From contig CM042148.1 in NCBI GenBank assembly GCA_023376005.1, forward strand, positions 75,327,012 through 75,391,011: DNA of 64,000 nucleotides, written 5' to 3'. Under the pieces are notes generated by a model. The model was not told where the DNA came from. It worked only from the letters and a program-made list of their open reading frames with translations, and did not search any database. Of the stretch, positions 43,860-54,322 are shown one piece after another. How positions within the stretch are numbered: the stretch's first letter is position 1; each line of letters opens with the position of its first letter. The position numbers and the translations under genes were made by a program. The DNA comes from Doryteuthis pealeii. Its lineage: Eukaryota; Mollusca; Cephalopoda; Myopsida; Loliginidae.

Positions 43860-44830
43860 ACAGTGTTGCAAGATGGGTATATTATTGACTTTTGTGAGCT
43901 AGGACTACTAATGGAAGGAGGAGGAAGAAATAATAAAGGTTAAAAAATAGTGATAACCCAAAACAGGATGAACGATGATTTGACCGTAGCGTGACCCCGA
44001 ACGAAGAATTGAGTGGCAAGCGGAAGTCGGGTGTGTTGACCGGAAGTCACGTGGTGACGTGGAACAAAAAAGAAAGCTATCGGCCTCTTTTTGCTTTCGG
44101 ACGTCGTAGGGTACGGACCTGACCTTGGGTCCCTTATGGGATCACAGTAATCTAGTAGTGTTCTCTCTCTCTCTCTCTCTTCTCTCTCTGCCTTTCCTCC
44201 TCTCCGATACAGCACACGAGACGAACCTACCCTGGGAATAAAGGCTGGCAGTTGTGACGACATGTTTTTCGTGTTATAATTTCTATCAACACCATTTTAG
44301 CACTGTGAATTTGGAGGCACGTGGACGAGACCCGCTATATAATATATACGCCGCCGCCGCCTTACCGTTATCGTAGTAGCGCTCGAAAAAAAAAGGACAA
44401 CGCGACATATATCATTTTAGTACCGTGAAAATATAAAAACACCATAACAGTTTATGATTGAATTGATTTAGGACCAAACGATTGATTTTTCACGAACACT
44501 TCTCTGAATTTAAACTAAAATCGACGGAAAGTGCCTAGAAGTAATTAATAGAAAAAATGTTTTCCAACAGATTAATACCAGGTCGTATGTTTGCTTAGTG
44601 ACAAGGCAAATATTTTTACAAGATGGCTGGGAGGTTTTCATTCATGTCTGCAAATAACCATTTACTCTCGACTTTAGAGAACTCACTGAACGGGGAAAAA
44701 AATATGATTTCTTGGAAGATTGCAAAAGAGCAGTTGTCTATTAAGAAAGGTACACAATTTATGCAGAAAGAACAATAAGTCCAGAAAGTTTGCGAATAAA
44801 ATAATATAAATACAATGCATGTATTAGAAT
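43860..44830. other. GC-richer unclassified block
   Basis: 43,960-44,370 is GC-richer than its surroundings, with CT repeats at 44,161-44,190, AATAAA at 44,239 and (CCG)n at 44,350-44,362. It could be an LTR-like or promoter remnant. I found no matching second copy, so I leave it unnamed. Confidence 0.3.
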
Positions 44831-44834
44831 GTAG

Positions 44835-44985
44835 ATAAAGTCAAAAGTATTGTAAAATAATTTTATTAATAATTGAGAATCATCGACAATGTGGCGTAAA
44901 TAACAAAGGGGATGTGAGTTGAGAAGTAATATAGTTTCGGTTACAGACAGACAAACAAACAATCTCCATTATATAAGATGTGAGT
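44835..44985 (+). mobile_element. Family-G 3' end
   Basis: 'aataattttattaataattg', 'gtttcggttacagacagaca', 'aacaatctccattatataag' match the end of 52,800-53,447. Confidence 0.7.
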
Positions 44986-44989
44986 GTTT

Positions 44990-44995
<6 letters not shown>

Positions 44996-45064
<69 letters not shown>

Positions 45065-45111
45065 AGAGAAAGAGAGGAAGAGAAAGGAGAGAGAAAAAGG
45101 AGAGAATGAGA

Positions 45112-45160
<49 letters not shown>
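44996..45160. repeat. (TA)n(GA)n...(TA)n tract
   Basis: TA 44,994-45,032, GA 45,033-45,061, GA-rich spacer, TA 45,115-45,159; ends at the SINE-B head. Confidence 0.93.
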
Positions 45161-45161
<1 letters not shown>

Positions 45162-45448
45162 GTGGAGGCGCGTGGTCTAATGGTTAGAGTCATAGGAAAT
45201 GGACTCATCTACCTGAGTTCAATTCCTGGACAAAGCCGTTTGCATTTCACATGACGCTAATACCCTTGGGAAAGTTATGAATCCACTTCTCCCTCCAGCT
45301 ATGGGTAAATATCAGGGCAGACTGGGTTATTCAACCATGTTTAGGTAACCAGTCTAGGAGAAATAAAACTCTGAATTCAAACCTGTTAAACTTCGTTTAA
45401 GAAATTGACCTTGTGTCGCATCCTTCTCGTGCGGAGGGGTTGGTAAAT
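45161..45448 (+). mobile_element. SINE-B, full length (best copy)
   Basis: Head GGTGGAGGCGCGTGGTCTAATGG, 'gttagagtcataggaaatgg', B-box-like 'gagttcaattcctgg', 'cgctaatacccttgggaaag', 'agctatgggtaaatatcagg', 'gtaaccagtctaggagaaat', 'gaattcaaacctgttaaact', 'ccttctcgtgcggaggggtt' and GGTAAATA. Clear box A and box B, no coding capacity. Confidence 0.93.
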
Positions 45449-45689
45449 ATAATATATGCCGATTTTGTTAAAGACCACTGAATATTACTTCTTTATAATT
45501 TTCAAGTAGAGACGTTCAAGTCTTCTTGTTGTTTTCCGTAGATCGGGATCCAGATGGTAGAGAAAATGTCCCATACTTTTTACCCAAGCGCTTTCAACCA
45601 TTTCACTGATCATCCACGGGGGGATATGTTGTAGTGATTGTTTCGTGCGAGTTTTATTCGTTTGGAAGTTGTATCATATTATATACTGT

Positions 45690-45830
45690 AACACATAGCT
45701 GGTGATGGATAAGGGGGTTCATACCTTTCCCAAGAGTATTAGTAAGAAAGTGAACGTAACAGCATCACTGGAGTTTGAACTCGTTTACTACAATATCGAA
45801 ATCCAGCACGTTAGCCACAACACAACAGGT
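45690..45830 (-). mobile_element. SINE-B, 5' half, diverged
   Basis: Minus strand 'gtgctggatttcgatattgt', 'gagttcaaactccagtgatg', 'actaatactcttgggaaagg' and 'tatgtgttaca'. Confidence 0.65.
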
Positions 45831-45833
45831 AAT

Positions 45834-46028
45834 TAAGTAAGTAAAGTCATCGGGATGGCCTAAAGTCGGTATCAGACAATCAGTCTGTCTGAGATGGAGC
45901 GACACACCTACCATCAGCTCCATACTTTACCGCACAGTTCCCTGTGCTACTCATACACTGAGTTGGCGAGGATCGGTATCGAACTACGAACCTTGTGGTT
46001 TCTAGCCGACTGAGCTAACCCGGCCCGT
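45834..46028 (-). mobile_element. SINE-A
   Basis: Minus strand head 'gggttagctcagtcggctag' (slightly deleted), box B GTTCGATACC, body to 'ctgataccgactttaggcc'. Adjacent to the SINE-B fragment in the same orientation. Confidence 0.88.
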
Positions 46029-46095
46029 CCACATGAAACGTTTAGTAATAATGTTAAAAATGTTAAGAAGAAAAAAAAAATAAATATACAAATTA

Positions 46096-46289
46096 ACACA
46101 CACACACACACACACACACACTCACTCACACTCGCTCACTTACTCACTTACTCACACACGCACACACGCACACACGCACACACATACACTCACTTATCGC
46201 TCACTTACTCACTTACTCACACACGCACACACTCACACACGCACACACATACACTCACACTACACTCACTTACTCGCTCACTCACTTAC

Positions 46290-46321
<32 letters not shown>

Positions 46322-46355
46322 TTACTGACTCACTTACTCACTAACTCAAGCACGA

Positions 46356-46394
<39 letters not shown>

Positions 46395-46395
46395 A
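46096..46395. repeat. CA/CACT compound microsatellite
   Basis: About 300 bp of (CA)n alternating with 'ctcacttactcacttactca' and 'cacacgcacacacgcaca' blocks. Confidence 0.95.
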
Positions 46396-46719
46396 TCGGT
46401 AATAGCTGATTTCTGATTGGCTATTTCAAGACATGGGCGGAATTTTAAGTAAAGTGGGCGGAGTCGTTATAACTACATAAAAATGAGAGCAAATTTTCAA
46501 TTGAACGAAAAAAAAAAATTAGTTATGACAACTGAACCGAATTCTTCAATCCCGAGAGGGTAATTTGTAACTTTCACCGACACTTTTAACCAATTAAGCA
46601 ACAAAATATATGATAGCTCAAAAAAGAGGTCAGCAAAATATGTACTCTGTCCAATTTTGTTGGAAGGGATAACTTGTTGGGGATGAAGAGGAGTTTCGGA
46701 TCTTTACGCTTGTACTTAT

Positions 46720-47035
46720 CAAACGTTTCCACCGTACGAGTAGGGTGTGGCACAAGGTGAATTTTTAAGCGGAGGAAAGCTGATTTGAGTTCACAGTTTT
46801 CTTTCTCCTAGACTGGATGCCAAACCCTATCCACCTCTACTATCTAACCATAACTGAAAAGTAGGAATACATCTATGCTCCCTCTAGCTATGGGTAAATA
46901 GTAGGGTGAGCTGGGCTCTTTAACCCTGGTTAGTCAACCAGTCTAGGAGAGGAAAAACTCTGAATTAAAACCTGTTACACTCTGCTTATGAAATTGTTCT
47001 TGTATCACATCCTGCTCATGCGGAGAAGTTGGTAT
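46720..47035. mobile_element. Two SINE-B tails, inverted
   Basis: 46,720-46,870 is a minus-strand SINE-B tail, and 46,876-47,035 is a plus-strand tail ('agctatgggtaaatagtagg' to 'catgcggagaagttggtata'). Both heads are missing and the truncated ends face each other. Confidence 0.8.
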
Positions 47036-47192
47036 ATATATATATATATTAATGATTTGAAGGCAATTACAATGCGTATAAAGAATAATTTTTAAAAATA
47101 AAGAATTATTTTTGTCTTATCGATTTCAAAGTATAGAACTTTATCTTATCGATTTCAAAGTATAGAACTTTATCTTCAGAGATTAATATCAG

Positions 47193-47195
<3 letters not shown>

Positions 47196-47258
<63 letters not shown>
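47196..47258. repeat. (TA)n microsatellite
   Basis: About 31 TA units; further TA at 47,293-47,327. Upstream, a 30-bp unit 'cttatcgatttcaaagtata' + 'gaactttat' is duplicated at 47,116-47,175. Confidence 0.95.
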
Positions 47259-47262
<4 letters not shown>

Positions 47263-47288
47263 ACTCTAATTTTCAGTGTATGTATTAT

Positions 47289-47335
<47 letters not shown>

Positions 47336-47616
47336 TTATACTCTGAGGAAGGTCGATATTTCTTTGGTGCGGAACATTTCTACATTTTTTCTATTATTAT
47401 TATTTCATTTCATTTTGTTATTTAAAAATAATAATAGATCGAATGAACGTACACATGGATAAACTCCTGACGAAACAGGTGTAAGTTAAATTAATCAAAA
47501 TAATCCAATTTTATCCATTCTATGCTTTCTTTCCTTTATTTCTCTTTTCAACCTACCGTCGGATTCACTTCATTTTTCATTTTACATATATATATATGTC
47601 TATAAATATATAATAA

Positions 47617-47619
<3 letters not shown>

Positions 47620-47687
<68 letters not shown>
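47620..47687. repeat. (TA)n microsatellite
   Basis: About 33 TA units; (CTAT)n follows at 47,749-47,782. Confidence 0.96.
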
Positions 47688-47690
<3 letters not shown>

Positions 47691-47845
47691 ATGAAACTGT
47701 TTATTATGTGAAAAAGAAATAAAGAAAGAAATATTTTTTGCTGAATGCCTATCTATCTATCTATCTATTTATCTATCTATCTACATCACATCTTGCTCAT
47801 GCGGACGTGTTGGTATTTTTAGTTTAAGTTATTGGTAAGTTAGAA

Positions 47846-47960
47846 AAAACATTTTAATTTTTATTCTATTTTAATCCTTTTTTCTGAAATTTTTATTCTA
47901 TTTTTAATCCTTTTTTCTTTGAAATTTTTATTCTATTTTAATCCTTTTTTCTGAAAAGAT
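47846..47960. repeat. ~42-bp tandem repeat, 2.7 units
   Basis: 'tttttattctattttaatcc' + 'ttttttctgaaa' repeated three times with small indels. Confidence 0.85.
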
Positions 47961-48069
47961 CATTAAATTTTTTATAGTACTTTCAAAATCAATTTTTTAA
48001 TGTAATTTAACAGAAATATATATATCCATCCATCTATCTATATATCGTTTTGTTAAGCACAACAGACCA

Positions 48070-48200
48070 AGCAAACACACACATACACACACACAAACAC
48101 ACACATGGGGATGGCGGAAACACACATAACACACACACACACACACACACACATACACATACTAAAGACACACGCGCACACACGAAAACATACAGGCACA
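48070..48200. repeat. (CA)n-rich region
   Basis: CA blocks interrupted by 'catggggatggcggaa'; more CA at 48,370-48,440. The frames seen here on both strands are repeat translations. Confidence 0.9.
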
Positions 48201-48514
48201 ACAAAGATATGCATAGCACACCGCAGATAATAAAGAAAATCACACCAACAGCTGAGTGAAGAATACACTCACAAACGCGCAAATAAACAAACCACGTACA
48301 GCTGGGTGAACTGCCTTACTAAAAAAAGGATGGGTCAAATCTGAAATGCTACTAAGATATTGTTGGATAGACACACACACACATAAATACACACCCACAT
48401 TTACACAAACAGACGTACGTACACATACACATACACACGCAAAGAATTTGCAGTAAGATATCACCAGAAATATAACAGTATGGATATATCCTAGCCACAC
48501 ACTCCAGGGCTTAG

Positions 48515-48649
48515 CTTTCAGAAATCTTCTGACGAAGGGATCTTTATCCGAAATATATTAAGGAAATAAATCAAAAGTAGAGAACAATATCATAGTTACC
48601 TCATTTTTCTTTACACTTGCATTGTGATAGCCTTCAAAACCAAACATCA

Positions 48650-48652
<3 letters not shown>
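48515..48652 (+). mobile_element. Repeat with hammerhead-like core, ends at (TA)n
   Basis: Shares 'ttcttctgacgaaggga'-like start and 'tttctttacacttgcattgt' 'gatagccttcaaaa' end with 52,590-52,735, both followed by (TA)n. CTGACGA at 48,529-48,535 and GAAA at 48,550 with helix I TCTT/AAGG (4 bp, one G-U) and triplet AUU. Stem II is only GGAT/ATCC, offset by two bases, so activity is doubtful. Confidence 0.6.

Positions 48653-48692
<40 letters not shown>
48652..48692. repeat. (TA)n microsatellite
   Basis: About 20 TA units at the end of the 48.5-kb repeat. Confidence 0.95.
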
Positions 48693-48700
<8 letters not shown>

Positions 48701-48734
48701 TGTACAGAAATAGCCTACCCAAGTTTCACCATAA

Positions 48735-48955
48735 GGATCTTCAGGGTTAAATCCACTGAATTAATCAGGAAATTACAGCTAACTGCACGAGTTCATGTAA
48801 TTATGACCGTTGAAAAGTTTCGTAGTTAATGAACGCTCTATTTACGTATTGAGCACTTTATATTTGTTATAACGCTGACTTATCCGAGTAACATTTATAC
48901 CAACCAAATATTGAGACCAACCCAATATTTTTACCGGTAAGTGATTCCCTTAATA
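48735..48955 (+). mobile_element. Interspersed repeat family I, copy 1
   Basis: 'attgagcactttatatttgt', 'accaaccaaatattgagacc' and 'tttttaccggtaagtgattc' match 51,880-52,055. Both copies end just before a (TA)n. Confidence 0.7.
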
Positions 48956-48974
48956 TATATATATATATATATAT

Positions 48975-49402
48975 ATGCTTCTAATCTCTATTAATAATGG
49001 AGATTCGCTTTGTCTGTAACAAAAACTACGTCACTGCCTACGTCACTATACCCGAAATCGTCATAACATAGAATAAATACACTCAAAATTTGACCATATA
49101 TATTAGACAGTCCTCATTGTTTTTTAAAACAAGTTTTAATAGATACATCCCCAGTATCATATATTTATATATAGTTTGTTTTATTTTAATAGATATTCAA
49201 AGTTAATAGAACTTAGTTTCGATTTCAAATTGTTTTAATTTTTTTACTCCTTTAATAAATTTGATGATTTCATGATTTATGGTTCAAACTCTCCGACATT
49301 TAATTTTTAACTTCCACCTCCTCAAGCAATATCTTTCAAAAATGTATTTTTACATCACTTGGAGGACGTTTTTTTTATTTTGCTAGTATATTTAATATAT
49401 AT
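48975..49402 (-). mobile_element. Family-G repeat, near full length
   Basis: Minus strand: 'actagcaaaataaaaaaaac' start with 'gtcctccaagtgatgtaaaa', 'aacttgttttaaaaaacaat', 'gacgtagtttttgttacaga' and end 'gaatctccattattaataga'. Provides both ends of the family (about 420 bp). Confidence 0.85.
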
Positions 49403-49494
49403 ACATATATGCTTCTAAAGTTTTCTTTATTCCGTAAATCCAAGAGTTCTTTGTTTTTTTCCTCTCACCTTGTAGCCTGGTATCTGTTATACAT

Positions 49495-49745
49495 TCAATA
49501 GCCATGTTGGTGAATCGGCATACATGTATGATGACCATACCATGTGATTTTCTGTGATTTGAGATGATAGTGAGCCAGTGCTGTTCTTGCTATTTCGCTT
49601 ATCCTGTTGTTTATGATCATATCACTGCATGTTTTGTTTACAGCCATTCTTAGACATCGCATGTCGCAGGTGTTGATTTTGCATTCAAGAGTCTTAGTAA
49701 TTGTCAGCGTCTGACATTGGGATCTCAAGGTGACGATAAAGATGC
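49495..49745 (-). pseudogene. LINE reverse-transcriptase C-terminal fragment
   Basis: A 77-codon minus-strand frame reads '...TLTITKTLECKINTCDMRCLR' then 'MAVNKTCSDMIINNRISEIA' and '...KSQKITWYGHHTCM'. It follows the pattern of the region after the RT domain in many non-LTR retrotransposons (LTK..E..L...MRCLR..L...W.D..TN..V, then LRWYGHV.RM). Several conserved positions are changed, and the frame is lost after 'WYGH..CM'. No catalytic YADD region or endonuclease is present, so it is a dead fragment. It differs from the 42.1-kb LINE. Confidence 0.7.
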
Positions 49746-49998
49746 TGTTAATGAGTTTGGTCTTTATGTAATACTAGAAGCGGCTACCCGGCGTTGCCTG
49801 AACAGAGGCGGGGATAATAAAGAGTTAGTCTCGCAGATCCATTGATTGGTTTGGTCTGACATTGGGATCTCAAGGTGACGATAAAGATGCTGTTAATGAG
49901 TTTGGCCTTTATGTAATACTAGAAGCGGCTACCCGGCGTTGCCTGAACAGAGGCGGGGATAATAAAGAGTTAGTCTCGCAGATCCATTGATTGGTTTG
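49709..49998 (+). repeat. 145-bp tandem duplication
   Basis: GTCTGACATTGGGATC starts at 49,709 and 49,854, and the two units differ at one visible base (ggtctttat / ggcctttat). The unit includes the end of the LINE fragment and the motif 'actagaagcggctacccggc', a family-G-like start, plus the SINE-C-like 'gttagtctcgcagatccatt'. Confidence 0.95.
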
Positions 49999-50089
49999 TT
50001 TATGCTTTAATCACGTACGCCACCAACGACTTTCTCTTTTCTTACTATTCAAATTCTGATTTTTAAATATCTTATATATTCATTATAGG

Positions 50090-50325
50090 GCCGGTTTAGT
50101 TCAGTCGGTAGAGCGTTCGGCTAGGAATAACAAGGTTCTTGGTTCGATACCGACTCGCCAACTCTGCGTCTGAGTCGCACAGGATCTGTGCGGTAAGGTG
50201 ATGAGCTGATGGTAGATGTGGCACTCCACATCAGAGGCTAAAATAATCTCCTTGGTCTAGCGCTATGGAAAGGGGTTAGACTCCCTCGCTGTCTGGTTGA
50301 TACCGAAATCAAGCCGCCCCGACGA
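50090..50325 (+). mobile_element. SINE-A, full length
   Basis: Head GGCCGGTTTAGTTCAGTCGG, box B GGTTCGATACC, body with 'gatgagctgatggtagatgt' and 'tgtctggttgataccgaaat', end 'gccgccccgacgacgactta'. Confidence 0.92.
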
Positions 50326-50394
50326 CGACTTATATATTCATTATTTTTTGTACGAAAAGCAAGCTCTGGTGAGAGTGAATGTGTATGTATATTT

Positions 50395-50850
50395 ATTTTT
50401 ATCGTTAATTTTTATTATTGTAGTTTCCTTCGGACATACATACATGCATACATACAAACATACACACAACTGCCCTTCATATATGGATAGATTAATACTC
50501 GTGTTTTTAAAAGTACGAAGTTATCATCTTGCAACACCCTATGGTTAAAAATGAGACCGTCCAAATAATCCAAGATAAAATGCAAAATGTAAATCCTGAT
50601 TATCTGATGCTGCTTATCTCCCTCATTCTTATTTCTTATGAGTGTCGTCACCTCAGCTAAATAATGAATAATTCCATTTTTATCATAACAAAATAGAGGG
50701 AAGAAAATGGACATTGTTGCACAGAAAAATCATAATAAGAAAGAAAAAGTAAGAGAGAAAGAAAGAAGGAGAAAGATAGAGAGGGGTTGAGCCGCGGAAG
50801 GGATAACGCTATTCTTTTTCAATCGAACATAAGGAAAAGGTAAAAAGAAA
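50395..50850 (-). repeat. Interspersed repeat family H
   Basis: Minus-strand counterpart of 30,965-31,329: 'cttatgttcgattgaaaaag', 'ttatttagctgaggtgacga' and 'accatagggtgttgcaagat', then a CATA-rich block shared with 14,180-14,240. Confidence 0.75.
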
Positions 50851-51410
50851 ATAAAGAAAAAAGAGTGAGAGAGAGAGAGAGAGTTAATGTTGTATACACA
50901 ACATCAAGTATATAATGGAGAGAGAGAGAGTTAGTTTATATCGCATGATAGAGTGAGAGAGGCAGAGACTTATTAGAGTGTAGATGGTCTTATATGATTA
51001 CTTGTTGCTGGTTCTTCTTCTTCTATCCCTCTGGCTGCCATCTTGCCTAGTTGACTTATTTAGGGGTTGATTTCTTTCTTAGTTCTTCAATCTTTATTAG
51101 GCTGGGCTTTGCTTGCTTTTAACATTTAACATATAAAGGACACTTGAAGTCAAACCACCTGTTTGTTTCCACGTAATTTAGAGAGAGTACAATGAACGTT
51201 TTCAGACATAAACTGTTTTTCGGTATAGTTACACCCACTCTGTCTATGTTACCAGAGGAAGTATGGTAAACTTTTTAATAATCTGTTTTTCAAAGAATTC
51301 TGCGATTTTACTGATGCATATTAGGTAATACATAAATCCATCTTATTACCTATATATCTATTTATCGATTTGTTCTGTCTCTATGCGGCATAAGCATGTG
51401 TTTTACACAC
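50851..51410. other. Unclassified, GA-rich left part
   Basis: Short GA runs at 50,866-50,884 and 50,920-50,930; otherwise nothing recognised. Confidence 0.4.
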
Positions 51411-51427
51411 ACAACCCCACTCACACG

Positions 51428-51497
<70 letters not shown>
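51428..51497. repeat. (CA)n(TA)n microsatellite
   Basis: About 15 CA then about 19 TA units. Confidence 0.95.
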
Positions 51498-51500
<3 letters not shown>

Positions 51501-51879
51501 AATGACCCGTTGGGTCACCCATTAATAGATGATTAGGGAAAGATTAGATCTGCCAAAAATATCATCTGCTTTTTTTTAAACGAACTAATTTATTAAATTG
51601 ATTATTTAAGGTCAAATTTTGTCTAAGTCGAAAAGTAGTAACATAATGAGCATCAGTAAAAAAGCAAAATAATATTACATATATAATTTATTTTTGATAT
51701 ATTTTAAAAACGTTTTTTTCGTCCATTTTGATCAAGATGCTGCCAAGAGGCTACTTAAAATTCGTTTTTAAACAAAATAAATTGTAATTTTGCAATTAAA
51801 AATTACACTTATTAATTATTACATATTAGTAGATAAAGGATTAGATTAAGACAGTTCTAATGCCAGTTCTCTCTAGACT
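51498..51879. other. AT-rich, nothing recognised
   Basis: Starts with 'aaatgacccgttgggtcacc', a small GC hairpin like the family-G starts; no other structure. Confidence 0.35.
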
Positions 51880-52055
51880 GCAGGTTCAATCCTGGTCAGG
51901 ACAATCCACTGAAAATAATTAACACAGATTAATTACAGCCGGTTGTACGTGTGTTGAGCACTTTATCTTTGTTATATTGCTGTCTTATCATTGTGAAACT
52001 TGCATCAACTAACCATTGTGACCAATTTTACCGGTAAGTCACCTTTTTCATATAA
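51880..52055 (+). mobile_element. Interspersed repeat family I, copy 2
   Basis: 'gttgagcactttatctttgt', 'gcatcaactaaccattgtga' and 'ttttaccggtaagtcacctt'. A B-box-like 'ggttcaatcctgg' at about 51,884 hints at a tRNA-derived head. Confidence 0.65.
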
Positions 52056-52059
<4 letters not shown>

Positions 52060-52103
<44 letters not shown>

Positions 52104-52395
52104 ATGAACAACAAGTGATAAGACATATAGAATATTTCTTTTATGTTATTTATTTTTTAATTGTTCTCAACTAATTTCGACCTTAGGTTATTAACAAGAG
52201 AACATTTATTGTAAAAGAAATTGTTTTTAGGAATTTAAATAAGTTTTCTATGTGTGTGACAAGTCACAAAAATTCGCGCAAAAAATGTACAAGTGGTGAT
52301 TCCATTTGTTCAGTGAAAAAATCTTGGTTAAATTCGCTTGAATTGTTTTTTTTTATATCTATATCATGGAAAAATTATATACACAACACACACAC

Positions 52396-52441
<46 letters not shown>
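52060..52441. repeat. (TA)n tracts around unclassified sequence
   Basis: TA at 52,060-52,100 and 52,400-52,441; nothing recognised between them. Confidence 0.8.
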
Positions 52442-52444
<3 letters not shown>

Positions 52445-52589
52445 CAACATACGCACACGTACAAACAAAAAAGCGTATTCACATAAACATGCAACACGAG
52501 AATACAGTTTATAAAAAATACCATCTGTAAAATTTTCAAAAAAAAATTCATTTAACTAGAAATGCCATAACAAGAAGACAACGATTTCA

Positions 52590-52727
52590 GTTCCAGTGTT
52601 CTTCTAAAGAAGAGATTTTATCTCAAAATATCAAGAATAAATTACAGGTTAACAAACAACACCATTGTTACCTTATTATTTTTTCTTTACACCTGCATTG
52701 TGCTAGCCTTCAAAATCAACCTCCAAA

Positions 52728-52735
<8 letters not shown>
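52590..52735 (+). mobile_element. Second copy of the 48.5-kb repeat
   Basis: Shares 'tttctttacacctgcattgt' 'gctagccttcaaaatcaa'. The hammerhead core is lost ('ttctaaagaagagattttat'). Confidence 0.65.

Positions 52736-52794
<59 letters not shown>
52730..52794. repeat. (TA)n(TG)n microsatellite
   Basis: About 17 TA then 14 TG units. Confidence 0.95.
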
Positions 52795-52797
<3 letters not shown>

Positions 52798-53447
52798 ATG
52801 AACTAGCAAATATATGCACCCTCCGGGTGCAAGTGTTTAAGTTTTAATATAATAAAATATCATGTTAAATTAGAAAGGTTAATGAAACTGAATAAGAATT
52901 CAGATAAAAATATTTGGAACAGAGGGGGTATAATCGGAAAATAGAACAACTTTGAAACTATCTGTTCCACCATTTTCCCTTACTGCCGTCTTTCAGTGGT
53001 AAATTTCCCTAATTTAACTATTTAGTTTTAATAGGAAGAAAAGAATAAAATTACAGTTATTTCTTTATGTTAATAGATTTCTGTTAAGATTTATCCCCGA
53101 GATTTTTTCTCATATTTATTAAGATAAAACCAAACAATTAGAAATCAATAATACTAAGCATATATTTATTAAAATCAAATTTTTTAAGATCAATATGCAA
53201 ATTAGCCTTCCATTCACACTGTGAACCGCTATTTTGTTGTATATATAAATACAATTGCATGTTATTAGTATGTAGATATTGTTAACAGTCTTAATGATGT
53301 AAAACAATTTTACTAATAATTGAGGTTTAAATAAAAAATAAAATCATGGAGAATGTGTGTAAATAACAAAGGGAATTGTGACTTGTGTAGTTTCGGTTAC
53401 AGACAGACAAACCCACAATCTCCATTATAATAAGATATAGATACAGT
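52798..53447 (+). mobile_element. Family-G repeat, long copy
   Basis: Starts 'gaactagcaaatatatgcac' with the small hairpin CACCC-tccg-GGGTG and ends 'gttacagacagacaaaccca' 'caatctccattataataaga'. About 650 bp, non-coding, longer than the 420-bp copy at 48,975. Another 5' end lies at 53,675-53,790 ('attagcaaaataaac', 'ctaaaccgggtgcac'). Confidence 0.7.
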
Positions 53448-53886
53448 GGGAAGAGAAATAAAAATGAAGGCAAAGACATAGTGAACGACAAAGTGGAAAA
53501 AGAAAAAAATGTGAAAAAGAGAAAAAGTATCTTGGTGACAAAGTTGAAAATACAACGAGTCCATTCTACTAAAAGATACATCATAGCAAATACAAAGTGG
53601 GTAGAGAAAACAACAGAGAGGAAGTCGATGAAAATGCAAATAGGTGAAAAAATGTTTAGTAGTATGGATGCATATTAGCAAAATAAACTTTTTTAATTGT
53701 TATAATAATTATCATTCTTAAACATTGTCAATCTTAATATTATTCTCACGTATTTTATTTTTTGCTAAACCGGGTGCACTATGGAAAAAACAGAACGTTG
53801 TTTGATGATCAGTATCAGCTATGATTATATTATAAATTGTTTTCTTCTTTAACAGCATTGTGTGATGTTTTCATTCCACTTTCTTA

Positions 53887-53888
<2 letters not shown>

Positions 53889-53930
<42 letters not shown>
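53889..53930. repeat. (TA)n microsatellite
   Basis: About 20 TA units, 30 bp before the palindrome. Confidence 0.95.
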
Positions 53931-53931
<1 letters not shown>

Positions 53932-53961
53932 GGAAAGAGGATTGGAATGAATCCGACAGAC

Positions 53962-54165
53962 TGTGGTAGAGATATGAGGAACACAAGAACAAAACTCAGA
54001 CAAACGTATGTAGGATATATTTCGCTTGAGTGTTGTGCTCGGCAACATCAGTCGCTTTAATGAAAAATTATTTAAAGCGACTGATGATGCCGAGCTAAAC
54101 GCTCTAGCAAAATATATCCTACATACGTTTGTCTGAGTTTTGTTCTTGTGTTCCTCATATCTCTA

Positions 54166-54170
<5 letters not shown>
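53962..54170. mobile_element. Long palindrome, ~104-bp arms, hammerhead-derived
   Basis: Left arm 53,962-54,063, right arm 54,070-54,170, centre at about 54,066. The right arm (plus) has CTGATGA at 54,081 but GCAAAA in place of CGAAA. The left arm (minus) has the GCGAAA but CTGATGT. Each arm therefore lost a different part of a former hammerhead core; stem II bases GAGC/GCTC remain on the plus strand. (CA)n(TA)n follows to 54,258. Confidence 0.75.
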
Positions 54171-54173
<3 letters not shown>

Positions 54174-54201
<28 letters not shown>

Positions 54202-54211
54202 ACACATACAT

Positions 54212-54258
<47 letters not shown>
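54174..54258. repeat. (CA)n(TA)n microsatellite
   Basis: CA with CATA interruptions, then about 21 TA. Confidence 0.93.
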
Positions 54259-54260
<2 letters not shown>

Positions 54261-54322
54261 GCAGTATTTTTTCACTAAAATCGATTAAAAAGTGCTTAAT
54301 ATAAAGAGCTAAATAGATGATT

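Noticed and set aside
43940..44370. CpG-island promoter
   Set aside because: Moderately GC-rich with CT and CCG runs, but no adjacent gene or transcript evidence; left as unclassified.
48050..48282. Cysteine-rich protein (VCVCVC...)
   Set aside because: It is a translated (CA)n/(TG)n microsatellite.
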